64,000 bases of DNA from Styela clava (taxonomy: Eukaryota; Chordata; Ascidiacea; Stolidobranchia; Styelidae). The stretch is taken from positions 5,642,001 through 5,706,000 of the forward strand of contig NC_135262.1 of NCBI RefSeq assembly GCF_964204865.1, written 5' to 3'. This document shows, piece by piece, positions 1-15,400 of this stretch; within the stretch, counting starts at the first letter, position 1; every line of letters starts with the position of its first letter. The notes under the pieces were generated by a model. That model saw nothing but the letters and a program-made list of their open reading frames with translations, was not told where the DNA came from and made no database searches. The position numbers and the translations under genes were made by a program.

Positions 1-342
1 CTCAATTTAAAATTTTGATGCTTAAAGATGGAAATAGTCACTAAAGGCTATGATTTTATTATTTTACATTTCCTTCTGAAATTCAATATTTAACCCAAAA
101 TTTCCCTGTTTCATTTCACTACATGGGAACACTGTATTTATTCCATCAAGCGTGACCGCCCACATTATGACTGTCTACCATTCCTAGTACACAACCACAT
201 TCCAGTGTGAGTCACATTGGCTGCCGCCTACCGGTACTACAGTTAGTTAGCGGACCTGCATGGCTGCATGTCCATGTATACTGTATATTAATAATACTGG
301 AAATCTATAACTTTCAACTTGCTTTTTTATATTTCTACACAG

Positions 343-444
343 TATCTACAAAGCCTCCTTCAATCACAACAACAACAACATTTTTACCACCAGGATTCAC
401 ATTTCTTCCTAATCAAACTTGCCCTGAAAAGTTTCCAGAAATGA
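343..444 (+). CDS. B4GALT: B4GALT exon a (stem and first conserved Cys)
   Basis: Acceptor CTACACAG precedes the exon and donor GTGAGT follows. It encodes a Thr- and Pro-rich stem ending TCPEKFPEM and enters and leaves in phase 1. The cysteine matches the first of the paired cysteines of the family. The run of ACA/ACC threonine codons fits a Golgi stem region. Confidence 0.8.
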   Translation, partial: YLQSLLQSQQQQHFYHQDSHFFLIKLALKSFQK

Positions 445-3400
445 GTGAGTTGTTATTGTTTAAATCTGATTTTGTTGATGATTAACTGTCGTTCAAGATG
501 TTGAGTTCGAATCGGGTAACAGGGACAAACCTAAATTTTATCCGAGTGTAAAGTTTGAACTAATATTAGTTTATTGGTAATATTTTTTTACAAATTAGTT
601 GATCCTATAGTTTGGCGGTTTGGGCATTATTGCTATCGCACGACTGATGACCCTACAAAGGTTTGAAGATTTGAATGAGGGATAGCTATGTGCGATAGGT
701 TTGCTGGACTCACCCACCACTTAGGAGGCTTTAACGTAACCGCAGGTCGGATACAGCTCCATCCATCATCATGTCCACGTGTCTGAAACAAATACCTAAT
801 CCCATATTCAACTGGACTGGTAAGCGAACGAGGGGCTGTGGTATGCTAGATGATTACATGGTCTTGTAAGATTTTCTCTCCCTCAGGATAAATATGTAAT
901 TCTATGTCTCTGTGAATGCTATCTTTAGCTCGTATGTACTTTTTGTAACTACGTAACATGTTGGATCAATATATTGAATTCTTTTTTTTAGCCATGAAAA
1001 AATTGTCAGAGATATTGATTTTTTTTTAAGAAAGTCTATGCTTATTAAAAATAGGGCATGAAAATTGGTATAAATCATGATTTTGCTGCCGCTGCAATGT
1101 GAATGTAGCATATTTTTTATTTCTAAACTATGATACTTTCCACATGAAAATATTTCAAGTTATCCCTAAAATTACAGAAGGGAACTTTCTATATCGAATA
1201 TGGGCCATTCCTGCTCCATTCTTATATGTCATATATGTTGGAATCAATTGGAATTCTGGGTCATGGAATAGCTTTGATATTCTGTTATTATTCTGTAAAC
1301 TACCTAATCACTTCCTGTCACTTGCTATATTATTGAATATATTGCATTGACCAGAATGTGTTAATCATTTTCCATCAGCCATATGAAAACAAAATATTAT
1401 GTTAGCTTGTAAAAACAGAGGGTGGTGTGCATAATATTAATCCTTCATCTTACATAAGATAAAGGTATCTAAGACTAGTATATGAAATGTAAAAAAACAA
1501 CACGATTATTAAAACATATTTCTTCATTAAGTGACAAAGGGATCAAATAATCAGCTTATTTTGAATTTGTCTATCACAAAGCAAAATTGTAGCGTTTATT
1601 TAGTAGAGGTTGCTAGCATGGCAAGATCGAGCAAAATTCAAAATCAATAAATTAGTAAAAATCAAATCAATTTTTATAGAAATTTTTCTTCTTTTAGAAA
1701 TAATGAAACTTGATTTATCTGTGTTAGCCAATTAGTATTACCGGTAGTTGTCTTATACGCTATTGCCATAATATTCATTTATAAATATTATATATATAGG
1801 ATGTCCATAAAGTCTTAAATTTTCTCAAAATTGCAAATGAAATTTATCGATACCATATATTGTTTTGGCCGTCACAGATGTATTATTAAATGAAGTAAAA
1901 TACTTAAACAATTACTGATTAATAAACAACAAACCTGATTAAAGATATATTGAGAACTGACTTCATAACAAAATTGAAATTGTAAAGGGACTTTATAGAC
2001 ACCCTGTATATATACTATATCTGGAACTTTTTACATTTTGAATTCACATTCCAGCCCTCTGTCAAACCATAGTTTTACATTTTCATTGTGATTTGGTCAG
2101 TTAATAAAACGGTTGATTCTTTTGTCTCTCGAGTGTATTGTTCTGACCATCAAAGTAAATAATCCCCATTGTTTTAAGCCAAGGAGTGTTTGATTACGGC
2201 TCCTGAATCCACTTCCATTTTCTTTGAGATTGTGGTTCGGTAACCGTGAAGCAATTTCATATCTGAAATTAAAATTAGTTTAAAGTGGTGATAGGGAGGG
2301 CTTGGAAATTGTAATAAATGGATTTGGAAAAAAATTGAATTAAACATATTTCGTGATTAATCTGACTGCTAACTTAAATTAATATTAAACCTATTATTGC
2401 CCTTGAATTTGAAATTTTTTAATATATTGTTTATTGCATAAACGCTACGTGATTTAATGTTACCATCATTATTAATGGCTTGTTTCTTTACTATATTCAC
2501 TTTGAATATTATTGTCATATTGCTACACGATGTTTCTATTTAAACAATGAATCATATTTATTATGTAAGTGAATCTCAGTAGTAACTAGAGCTGCGTGCA
2601 GCTTTAACAGGCTTCCCGCGTAAAAAAAAACTGAAGACGCGTTTTGCTCACTGGAGCGTGAAAGCGTGGTCAGTCATGCATAAAATTTGTATTTTATTGC
2701 TAGCTGAGAACTTCTGCACATTTGAGGTGAATTTCAAGTTTGTAGGACCAATTTGAAAAAATAAAACACAGGAATACAATAGGTTCCCTGCTGACAAGCA
2801 GCGGGAAGCCTAATAAGTTGCTATATGGTGACTTCACTCGATTTATAATAATGACTGATAATAAATTACAAGAGGATTTTTTTGGTATATTTTATCACCA
2901 CAAAAAGTTTGGTCATTATAGGCTGGGCTAGGTTTTTGCCCTATCACTCGTTGTTTATCTTCAGTAAATAATTATTATTAAATTAACAGGAGAAAGGTGG
3001 GGCAATTGACCCAACTAGTCAAAGATAAACAGAATAAAAAAATTGGTACTTCCGTAGTATGTGTACCTCTTTGGGGGTTAGGTCATAATTTTATTCCGAT
3101 TTCCCTTATTTTAGTTCTATTACGAGTTCTGGGACTGTTTGTGTTAGCCAAGTGAATATACCTCCTGGCCATAGATTTCATTCCCTTTACACAACTTGGT
3201 GTAAAGTTGGCGAACAAAATTAATTACCTCCATACTGGTACACATACTTCTGGAGCGCCAAAAAATTAGATTAGTAAGTAAGTGATTCAGCACTAATAAG
3301 ATAATACATTTTTATCCAGCAATCATCTGGTACATATTTACTCCCCCAGTGATTGTTACAATCTGCTCTTGTGTGTTCACAATTGGGGATAATCTGCCTA

Positions 3401-6400
3401 TCATTCTTCCGATGTAATATTATTAAAAAAAAACATTTTTTTCAGCGGGCCCATTCTATGTGAATATGACTGAAATACCAATGTCCGACTTATATGCCAA
3501 CTACTCAGATATTATCAAAGTTGGAGGAAAATGGAGACCAAAGGATTGTGTACCGAAGTATAAAGTGAGTCTTGTCTCTATTAATCAGAATTTCATAAAT
3601 ACCAGGCATTGTTTTAGTAAACTGGTAAAATATTGAAATACAAGTATAATTATATGGTAATATTTCATTTTTATTTACTGATAATGTTTTATTTCAAAAC
3701 GTAATATTTGAAACCCCCCCTTTCGAAACCCCCCCTTTTGAATTTTTTTAAAAAATGGAAAAAGTCGCCGATAACGCGTGCAATTGCTTTCTGCTAAAAT
3801 CGCCGTATGTTTTCATCAAGGCGGCGTGTTATCCAGGCCGTAAACGCCTTTCCGTTAGTATTTATTCTCTCTAAATCACAAATTTGTGCCACGGGAACAA
3901 TTATAATTATTTTATTTTTGTACTCGCACGGAATTGTGAAAACTAAAAAAGCGTGCAATTGCCTTCTGCTAAAATCGCCGATTGTTTTCATCAGTGTGTT
4001 ATTTAGGCCGTAAACGCCTTTACGTCGGTATTTATTCTCTCTAAATCACAAATTTGTGCCATGATAAACATGATGATTATTTTATTTTTGTACTTTGCAA
4101 GGAATTGTGAATTCGGTGAGAGTTATTATACGTTCATCGGCGGCGATGTTCTAAAGACAAATGAAGGAGTAAACCCGCGATCTAAATTTGACTGAAAATC
4201 GACAATATAAAATACTGAAAACAAAACCGTAAACAATAGGCTATAAGAATTGTTGAGTCCCGCGACAGTCTAAAAACGCTTTTCTAGTCTAAAAACGCTT
4301 TTGAAAATCGCAAAATATCGTGTGCCGACGGCACACATTATGTTTCCTCACTGTTTAGGAACATACCGCCATTAAAATCGAAACACGGTTACTTGTGGGT
4401 GGGATGCATTGCTTTAAAATTGTCGTCGAAAATTGATATTTTCCCTGTTAGTGATGATATATAAGATAATTAATCTGAAGTATATCCATCAATTTTTATT
4501 CTACTGAAATAAATTTTACTCCATGAGAATTTACAGCAGATTTACTGATTTTTCGAAAGCTTTTATCTTTAAAAATAGTCGGAGTGGCAGCATTGCGATT
4601 GAACGGAGTCAATGTTACAAGCACATCTCAAATTTATCGAATTCGCAAAATAGAAAAAATACGGATCAAAACAATATATAATAGGGCAGTTTACCACACA
4701 TTTTTATGCGGAATTCCGTGGTGTCTTAGAGTGGCTCTTGTTTTGTCGGCGCAACCGCAGGTTAAATTGAAGACAATTAAATTAATAAAGCAGGACATTT
4801 TAAATATGCCCTTATCGGTCATGGATTGGTTACCCTGCGCAAGAGAAAAATCATTTTTCGTTAGAAAGGTCGGCTCTTTTAACAAGCGACGTAATCGCGG
4901 CGACTGTTCGGCGTGGATTTCGAGGCGGTGAATTTGTATTTTTGATTTACTGGTATACTTTATATCTATTTTCATTGTATGAAGAAAAATTGAACTGGAC
5001 GTGATTTTATATCAGATATCAAGATTTTACTTACGGCGATAACGAAGTCACAAGTTTGCAAAAATACATATAAAAATTAAAAATATCAGGCAGCTTATCT
5101 CATTGTTTTATGTCCACGGCAGTAATGTTTTTATTTTGACATAGAAAGTCGAGACCACGAGTTGCGTTGGGGACAATAAAATTAATATATACGTAAGGAC
5201 ATTTTAGAATCTCGTAGTTGTCATGAATTGAATATTTTAGGCGACAGGAGCTGAAAAGGCGGCTTTATTAACGAGCGCGTGATCGCGGTGACTGTTACAG
5301 ACGGCATTAGTAATTTCCGATTTTGAACCCCCCCCCCCCCTTTTAAAAAATCCTGGCTGCGAGCCTGGCCATATATATTATGAATGAATCCATTTTTAGA
5401 AATTATTTTATATTGAAATTTTGTATTTTCAATAAAATTAGTGTGCTGGGCATCAAAATTATGTTATAATTTCTTGCATATTTTGACAATTTTTCTATCA
5501 TTGATTTAAAATATTATCACAACTAAACAAATCAATCATATGAAAGTATTTAATGATGATTTTTCTTTGACAAGACAAATTAGAATAAAAAATCGCTTTT
5601 TGAACTTTTATCAAGTGGGTCCAATTTTGACTAAATTTGTTGAATGTTTTCGATTGTAAAAAAGAAAGTACATGAAACATTCATTTGCTGTGTTTGTAAT
5701 AGTACCAGAAATTTCTACATAAAATTATCTGTCTTGTATGGTTTATACCATGATCATGCTTGGTCTATGTATAAGTAATTGTCTTTTTATTGGTTGATAA
5801 AAGTGAAAGTGGTTGTTTGCTAGGTAGCAAAGTTTGTGCAGCGTTCTACTTTTCCTTTTTTCATGTGAAATGAAATTCACCTTTGAATGTGAAACAACTT
5901 AAAAACAAACATCTTTACTTTAAAAACCTGACGTCAGCAACCTTTAAAGAGTTGGAACTGCACTCTATAAATTATTAAAGTTTTCTACATAGCTATCTAT
6001 GCATAGCGTGTGCCAGACTGCTCAGTCTACCTCTCGACGCATTTCTTATTCAGACAGTCAAATCCGTTGCGTAATAGAACACCACAGACTGAAGGTTTAA
6101 TCTCATTTTACTTTTCGGTTTAAAAAAGAAACATAATTTTATCTTCTGAGTTCCGGAGACCGAAGTTATATTTTGTGAATTATTTTATGTTTTTACAATA
6201 ACAAAGTTACGTGAAATTGATCTAAATCACTTGTTTTCAACCTTCATTCACTCATTTACTAATTGAAAAGTATTTTTACTCTTTTAACAACGAGGGCTGC
6301 CTTTCCAGTGCATTGCACTTGTAAGTGAACTAGGACAGACAGTCTCATTACAGCAGTATCATAATCAACATCAATTTTGCATGAAAGTACTTTGCAATCT

Positions 6401-9400
6401 TCTATGTGGTCGACAACCCCATTTTACTTTCTAACCTCAAAAATTTACCCCCGATACATCATCATCCCAAGAGGTAAATTTACCGATGGTTGAGAGCCCC
6501 GGATCTGAACATGAGCATACTGTTATCCACTCCGTTCTTTTTTTAAGAATATTACCATCATTGCAAATTTCATCTGTGACAAAACTGATAGTATTACCTT
6601 AAGATTGAAAAATTAGGTACTCCCGCAGTGTATGTACCAGGTTAGGGTTAGACCTTAATTTTATTCCAATTTTCTCATTTTAGTTCTATTATTAAGAGTT
6701 CAGAGACTGTCTGTGTTAGCCAAGTAAATATACCCCCTGTCCATAGGTTTCAGTATCTTTATAAATAAACTTGATGGTACACATACTTCTTTATTTTAAT
6801 GGTAATTATTCTCAACGAATTAAAATATTGTATTAACTTTTACATACAAAAGTGCACCAAGTGTATTTTCAAACCGTATCATGTTATAAATATGGGGATG
6901 GAAAAACTAACCTCTTTTTTTATTTTTTTTAGGTTGCTTTCCTCATTCCGTTCCGAAATCGACATCAACATCTTCCGATCTTACTTCGGCATTTATTACC
7001 TATGTTGTTAAAACAACGACTGGATTTTACATTATTTTTAGTTGAACAGGTATGATATGAACTTAATATATACACTGGTGAATATTGTGCCTTGTGCCAT
7101 GAAATTTTCATTTAAATGCTATAATTATAATCCATCTTTGTACTACTGTTGTTATAATTTTAGCATAAATTATCATTTTTGTAATCAGTGTTACTTATTA
7201 GACAGTATGCTATTTTCAGCAAAACTGAATTTATGGTATGGGATTATAGATTGTGTTTCTACAAGACTAACTACTTATCCTTCGACCTTCTTCTATGCTT
7301 TTGTGTCAGTGGATCCTTTATGCATATAATGCAAGGATGCTGTAGCAAGAGTAAAGATAACTATACTAAGTGATTCAAGAATCTTGCTGCGCACTAACAC
7401 AAATCTATTTTTGTAATGTTTTGCCCTTGTTAATTTATGTATGAGAAATTCTCACCAAAATGTTACAGAAATATATTTGCGTTAATGAACAGCAAGTCAT
7501 TCCAATCACTAGAAATAGAATAATAAGGTTTTTTAAGTTTTTCCATGGCTTAGGATCATAAATTTCTCGACTCAGTCACAGTAAATAAAGGGGGTTTGTG
7601 TCTGTTATGGCTACGAATAACAAATCATGATACAAAGAACTATTCATCATATAGGTAGTCTGAATGTAATTGGACCTCATTGAATGGCTGTGTGAATTGA
7701 AATGTTTTATTCTGTATTCTTTCTTTTCTTGATCTCAGTAAAGCCTTTGTGTGAATGTTATGCTGTAATGGCGGCTTTTTTCATACACGTATCTTGTGTG
7801 AGTATAGATATATTTCGTTGAATTTTACTATTAGGAGAATAATATCATAAAAGATTTTTATTACTTTATTAAAATGTTAATGTATCTTTTACGGTGATAT
7901 CAAATCAATTTTCAAATATATTAGAAAGAATTTACTTTTTAATTTAATCAAAAATTTTTAAATTCTATTTTTTCGCTATTTTTAATGTATAATTTTGACA
8001 AAGGCCATCTATTAAATCTGCTTTTGTTTTTGATCGCTTTGGGAAACCTGTATTTTGACCAATTTTGGCTGAACTGTTGTTGAACTGGATGACTATAGCA
8101 TGATTCACACAAAAATTTGACAGTATGGTCATTTTTGTAAAGTTGATAACACTAAAAGGTTATTAAGTCATGCTGTACTTGATTGGCAGTATAAGTCCTG
8201 TGTAGCTGCCATAAAAATCAAATTCTCTCTGTATAGCAGGCCAACTTTCCCTCTCTACGAAGTCAGCTATTCCAGTGGACCATGTATCCATGCCTACTTC
8301 AACCTTATATATACGACACAAATGTTAACACATTGTTTGATAATAAATACATTTCAAAATTTCTGATATTTGATGGATTCAATTTAAATTTCATAAACAA
8401 GTTATATACAATGCTCTTGCCGACTTTGATATCTTTAGAAGCTACTACCCTAAATCTATCAAAAGGATCACATATTTATGATCTCATAAAAATTGAATAT
8501 TTTTAATGGCAGTGTGACTCATTCCTAACTCTGTGGTATAATATTTATGACTCCCGATTCATAGAACTTACTACCGTACTCCCGTAGTATGTGTACCAGG
8601 TTAGGGTTAGGGTTATTATTTTGATAATAAAATGTCATTTTTCATTTGAAAATGAAGTCTAAAATTCACAATTTTTTTGCCAAATGTCACTTCGAATTTA
8701 TCTAAATTTTTCCAAGTATTTCCGGACATCCTGATTTTTTTCGTCATTACTAATTTTTGGCATTTTAAGTTGAGCCGTGGTGTCTATTTTTTCAGTATTA
8801 TCATTTATTTGGATTACTAGTTGAGCCATGGTACCGAATGTTAGTTTGAATTCAGACGGTTAATAATAATTAACCTGCTAAAAACACACAAATTGTGATA
8901 TCGTTTGCGTGGGGTAAATATGCCACGCCCAGACCATTGGTAGATATTGTTTACTTAGTAACGTATCATAAAAAAAACAATGACGAATTTTTGACCTGGT
9001 CGAAGGAATTGTGTATTGTTAGGAATTCGTTCTGAGAGAGTAAATCCAAGTTTCATACGCAACGTCTGGCTTATTTAGCGATGAATAGATGTTTATTCAT
9101 TCTATAACCCACGCAACCCTACTATTCATTTCACTGTGAATACTATGGCAATGTCACGCTTTTTGAATAAAAACAATGATGAACATTCCAATTTTTTTAA
9201 AATAACGTCTTATGCTCCAGACATTGCCAAGAGTTTTAGTCCTCAAAAAAGGCAATTTGTCTTAGACTTGAACATAGCATTTTAAGATCTAGACTAATGG
9301 TGAGGAGCAGATCTGGGATATTTTTTTATCTTTGTGTATTTGGAGGGGCCTTTTCAATGTTGGCATCGAAGTTTCACAATATTTATCATAGTAACCACTA

Positions 9401-12400
9401 GGCACTAACCATCAACGACACACTACTGAATTGATTGCTCAACATCGAAATTTAGGAGAATCCACCCTCGGAAAAATATAGTCAACTTTTATAATAATCT
9501 AATGCTTTGTGATATTATAAAAAAAAACATTTTCAACAAAATGAGTAAAAATTCAATTTTTTTTATACTAATTTATATATACCATTACTATTATTAATCA
9601 TTATGTCAATTTGAAAAGCGTGACTAGATAACTGTCGCTATGTTACCGGCTCATGTGAAGTGACATCATTCAGTCACGTGAGGCCTTAAATAACCTTAAG
9701 AGTTATATTAGGACAATGTTTTATTGACCAAACTGATCGTGAGAGTAATAAATAGCCATCTCAAATTTTATGATTGATAAACAACAATGATGGAACTCCT
9801 TAATTTAACACCAAGAGAGTTAACTTTGCACACCTCGATCAATTTATTCATAAATTCATGTCAATTTTGAATTGATAAAAGTATTCTGGTTGTGTAAAAT
9901 ATCCATTAATATAATGTTTTATCATCAAGTAAAATTTCATGTTGGTATGATAACCTCTAGAAAGACAACAATAAAGAGGCATTCAATACGAAACATGTAT
10001 TCAAATACAATAGAAAATATTAAGTAAATTAGAAATATCATATTTTACAGACCATAAAGTGCACTTGGAATACGCGCTTTTTTCTCTAAAATCGATTGTG
10101 CGCCTTATAAGCTGTTGCATCTAATGTGTGGATCAGGTGGGAACCAGTACCAGTACCATTTGCACCTTATAACCTGGTGCGCGTAGTGTATAAATAAAAA
10201 ACCCAACCTACGCAATTTATTGACAGTGAAATATTTGATATTTTGAAAATTTCTCATCAAACATTTGGAGAAATTAAAACTGTGCCGCATGCCCGCTGGC
10301 TGCATCCAACTTTTAGTAACTATCTATATAGAAAATTATTAGGTTGCTCGTGTATTTTAATTGCAAGTCCCTTTTTCCTTGTATAATATATGTGGTCATG
10401 GCAACAAGGATGGTTGAATGAAATAGTATTACAGTGATAAATAAGTACTCCTGTTGTGTGTGTACCAGGTTAGGGTCAGGCCGTAATTTTATTCCGATTT
10501 TCCTTATTTTTGTTTCTATTACGAGTTCCGGGACTGTCTGTGTTAGCCAAGTGAATATATACCCTCTGTCCATAGGTTTCAGTCTCTTTACGCAACTTGA
10601 TGTAAAGTAGACGAACAAAATTAGTTACCTCCATATTGGTACACACACTTCTGGAGCGTCGATAAATAAATATAACATAATGTTATTTTTATTTTTTTTA
10701 CATTATTCAATATTTATTGATATAAATTAATTCAAATTCTGGGTAACATGCCAGAGTAAGATATATTCATATCAGTAAATCAGTTTTTATCAATTTTTGA
10801 TAAAATGTAGTTAATCCATGAGAACAGTATTTTATTATATATATTATACAGTCAATTTAATTTCTAATTGTAATTTGTTCGTTTATAAAATTAAATGGCA
10901 AAATATAAGTTATCAGGAAATGAATCAGTTCATATAATATCATCAATCCCTTTACTATCGTACGTCAACACAGCTTCCTTATATGTTGGTACCGGTATAC
11001 TAACTGTTTGAGGATGTACGTGGTGTCTATGCAAAGTGTTACAGAAGATCAATAATATATGCACATGCACATCTATGGAACATGAATGGCCAAACGATTA
11101 TAATTTTGATAATTAACACTCAAAAAATTAATGAATGAATGGATCATTTAATTGCGCTCCGAAAGTATGTGTACCAATACGGAGGTAACTAATTTTGTTC
11201 GCCTAATTCACATCAAGTTGTGTAAAGAGACGGTAGCCTATGGTAATAGAACTAAAATAAGGAAAATCTGTTTAAAATCATTGCCTAACCCTAACCTGGT
11301 ACTGGTACACATACTACGGGAGTACCCATTTAATGGTATGGAATAAAATTACAATAATACAAATGCATTAACCTAAAATTTATTGCTTTTGATAACATTC
11401 TCTGTTCACAAAAATGAAAAAAATAGGTTTCTGCGGGACCAACTACTGATCTTTCCGCGCTTTCGGGCATGGTTAATATGGAAGGATACTGTAGCAAGAG
11501 TAGATAACATTCTAGTTGGCTTGTGAATCACTTAAATAAAGAACATATCAATTTCACTTTCATCTGACTTTACGCTATCTAAAAACTTATGAATAATAAA
11601 CAATAAGTCAGATTTTAAGGACAAAAATTCTGTTCTGTTGGTGATCTTTGAGTTCAGTCCAGTTCCTCCCATAAGTTCTGTTATATCTATTGATTTTTGT
11701 GAACTTCAAACTGACGCGTAGAGCGGGATTGCATTCATTTGAAATGTTGGAAATTACATTGTTTTAATAAGACCGGTTATACTTTATATATCTTCAAGAG
11801 GAATCAGCACATGAAAAAATTTTTGATTCTGACTCGAGCATAACAATTTTTCTTCATTTGTACATCTATTTATTATTTCTATGTTTTTCAGTCTGGTGCT
11901 TATCCCTTCAATCGTGCTATGCTCTTCAATGTTGGATTCCAAGAAGCAATGAAGCGTGACAATTTTGATTGTTTCGTATTTCATGATGTTGATCACATTC
12001 CTGAGAATGATCGCACTTATTACGGATGTTCGGGAATGCCGAAACATTATGCGACGCAGTTAGACATTCATTTATACCAGTGAGTTTGTGTATTTATGTT
12101 AAATTAGTTTCTGTGAAGGTAAGGGTATATGATAAACTTTTGAACACCCAATAGATAAAACAACTCAAGCTTACGAAATTGGAGATTCTTTGTGGCGAAG
12201 ACCGTTTTATTTGAAAGATTCGAAAAAGATTTGTATATTTAACTGTGGAATAAAAGTTGATTTTCGGACTCAATAATATACTGACCTTACCAGTCAGTGC
12301 CAGCAATTGGGTATTGAATGCATGTCCCTAAATATCGAGTCGCTCCGAAGGTTTAGAAAATATTATCTTTATTAAAATTAAGAAGATCTGCCTACTATAT

Positions 12401-15400
12401 TCCACTATACTCATAATCATGTACCATATTTGACTTGTAAATATTGTACGATATATAACAGTGAATGATATGATTATCAGATACTTGATAAACAGACTCT
12501 TTATCCTGTGAAGGAAATGACACCATTGCTAATGTAAATAATAATGAAAACAGATGTAAATGAGATCACTGATTTAAAATTTCTCTTTCTTTCAGCTTGG
12601 AATATGAAAAATTTTTCGGGGGTGTAAGCGGATGTACAACAGAACAATTCAAAAAGGTGAACGGCTTCACGAACCAGTTTTGGGGCTGGGGGGGAGAAGA
12701 CGATGATTTTTATACAAGGTGAGATTGCGGGTCTAGTTGACATAGATGACCTAGTTGTCAAATATTTTCATACAAGGTTTTAATTTCTATCTATCGTTTA
12801 GTGGAAAAAGAGAGTCTGGTTCAAATTTCACATCCACGACTTTACCCAGGTCAGGCAATGCCGAACAGAAAGTTTTCGGTTTTCTACAATATACTAACTC
12901 CTTGCATATCATCAGATATCAGTACAGTACTGATGCTGGTACAGGGCCTTATTTGGACTCGAAGGCATGTGTAAAAAATAGTTTGACTTGAATTTTGTAC
13001 CATCATTGGGAACGTACAGCATTCGATGTGTACTATCTGGTCAATCTAAAGAAAATATGTGCAATAGCTCAATTTTCAGATTTTTCAATTTTCGAACTAG
13101 CGATATTTGTGTGGTAGAAAACTCCTCAAAAAAGAATTTTTGAAGAAAAATAAGAGAAACAGCTTTCTAATACACACTTCTATTTTAAACTACTGAAAAT
13201 TAAAAAGTGATTGTTCCAATAATTGAAGATAATAATAAAAAAATTTCGGAAAAACAACAAAATGTCCGACAACTTGATAAGTCTGAAACAATAGTGATTA
13301 GCAAATAACCTTGACGGGAAAGTAAATTTCATTTATCAAGTAAATTCCATTTATCAATTGCTCATACTAGATTTATGTATAATTATAAGTCAACAAACAT
13401 CAGGGGGGTAGAAATTGAACATGGTACTTGGTAGACACACTAGAAATTGTTTGCTTAATTCGCTTTTCTGATGACTTGATATCATAAAAATTGAAGGAGC
13501 AATTCTTGTTAATAAAGTAAATATTTTGTCTTGGTGTGTTGTTCCATCGTTGTAATATTTATTCTATTAGTATTCGAGATCAATTTGTTGTGCTTTCGCT
13601 TTATCATTGTGGTTAAATTTGACTCCTTATGTCTGGTGGAAATATTAGTGTACACGCCTGAGGGGGATTTGAATGAATTATTTTTTGTAAGTAAAAATTA
13701 ACTACTCTAAAAAAAGTTTTTTTTTTGGTAGGAAAAAAAAAATATTTCAATGTAGACATCTTTGCAATAGTGCAATATCTTCCTGATTCAATTGCAAATA
13801 ACATAAGAAAAATTCTATTATTCAATTTCATATCACACTTTATAATTTATATATGGAAATATCATCGAGTCACTGGGAAATTACTAGACAGACTAGAAAG
13901 TCGATTGCCGGCTATAATATCATCATCGCTTTCGTATTATTAATCCATAGAAACAAGGAAGTTTGCATTTCGGTTTAATACCAGTCAGCTGTGCTTATTG
14001 TATCAAACGAAAATTCACGTGTACCATTATTGCTTTCGTATTATTAATCCATAGAAACAAGGAAGTTTGCATTTCGGTTTAATACCAGTCAGCTGTGCTT
14101 ATTGTGTCGAATGAAAATTCAAATTTGAATAATATATTGAACTAAATCCTACTGCATTTGATTAATTGATATAAATTGATAAACTGATAGATTGATCAAT
14201 ATTTGATTTGCCTCTTTTCGTCCCTATATGATTTGTTATTCTCGGAACAAAATCGCTTTTGTCAAATTCTAATAGATAAATCGATTCAATAAGAAATTTT
14301 GTACTTAAAGAGGTACTCCCGCAGTATGTTTTCCAGGTTAGGGTTAGGCCATAATTTTATTCTGATTTTCCTTCTTTTAGTTCTATTACGAGTTCAGGCA
14401 CTGTCAACTTGAATATACCCCCTGCCCAAAGGTTTCAGTCTCTTTACACAACTTGATGTAAATTAGGCGAAAAAAATTAGTCACCTTCATATTGGTACAC
14501 ACACTCCTGGAGCGTCCTTTTATGTCTCGTGTCTTACTAATATGAAAGTGATAGTTTCGGCTTGTTGTTCTAATACCAATATAGCAAACTGATTCCTAGG
14601 TTCACTTCATGTTCAACAAACCTTAAGCCCAATATTCTCTAATTTCATGTTGTTTCAGAATCAAACAAGGTGGGTATAATGTTTCAAGACCACCAGATGA
14701 ATACGGAAGATATCAATCAATAAAAAAGAACCACGGCCAAGAAGCGCAGTTTCTTGGACGGTGAGTGCCAACTAGAACTAAGCAGTCGAATATTTTTATT
14801 GACACAGAGATAGTCAGTCTTATTTTCCAATTGTTGAGTCGAAATTTGGAACACTTCGAATTTCAGAAGAAGCATACTCAATTCATAATATAAGAAGGTC
14901 TGCTAAAGTTCTGTTATTTGTTCGGTTTTCCGTGAGCTGCAGTTGAAACTTTCATCATTTGGAAATAGTCCATTTTTAGGAATTTCAAATTTCGAGTGGT
15001 GATAATCGGACTCAAAATTTTTGACAAACATCCAAAAGCATTCTCAATTTATAATATAAAAAGGTCTGCAAGAGTTTTGTTATTTGTATGGTTGGTTTTC
15101 TTGGAGCTGCAGTTGAAATATTCATCATTCGGAAATTTTCATCAGATTTAGAGTTGTGTTAATCAAACTCAAAATTTTTGACAAACACCCAGAAGCATAC
15201 TCAATTTATAATATGAGGAAGTCTGCTAAAGTATTGTTATTTGTATGGTTTTCTTGAAATTTTGTTAAAATTTTCGTTATTCGGGATCAGAGTCAAAATT
15301 TTTGTTAAGTTGATAATCAGATTCATTTTTAAATGGCTTCGAGTTTGGAGTCAAGAGACGAATGTTAAATTCCCCCAACTCCGCAAATTTCTTTCAAATC

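Noticed and set aside
480-540. B-box-like GAGTTCGAATCGGG
   Set aside because: No A box at suitable distance; probably a worn SINE fragment, too short to call.
5325-5345. C-rich run as a functional element
   Set aside because: Homopolymer at the end of a repeat; its length may be a sequencing artefact.
8590-8615. TTAGGGTTAGGG telomere-like sequence
   Set aside because: Only two units, and the same GGTTAGGGTTAGG block is a fixed part of every GTACTCC MITE; not a telomere or interstitial telomeric array.
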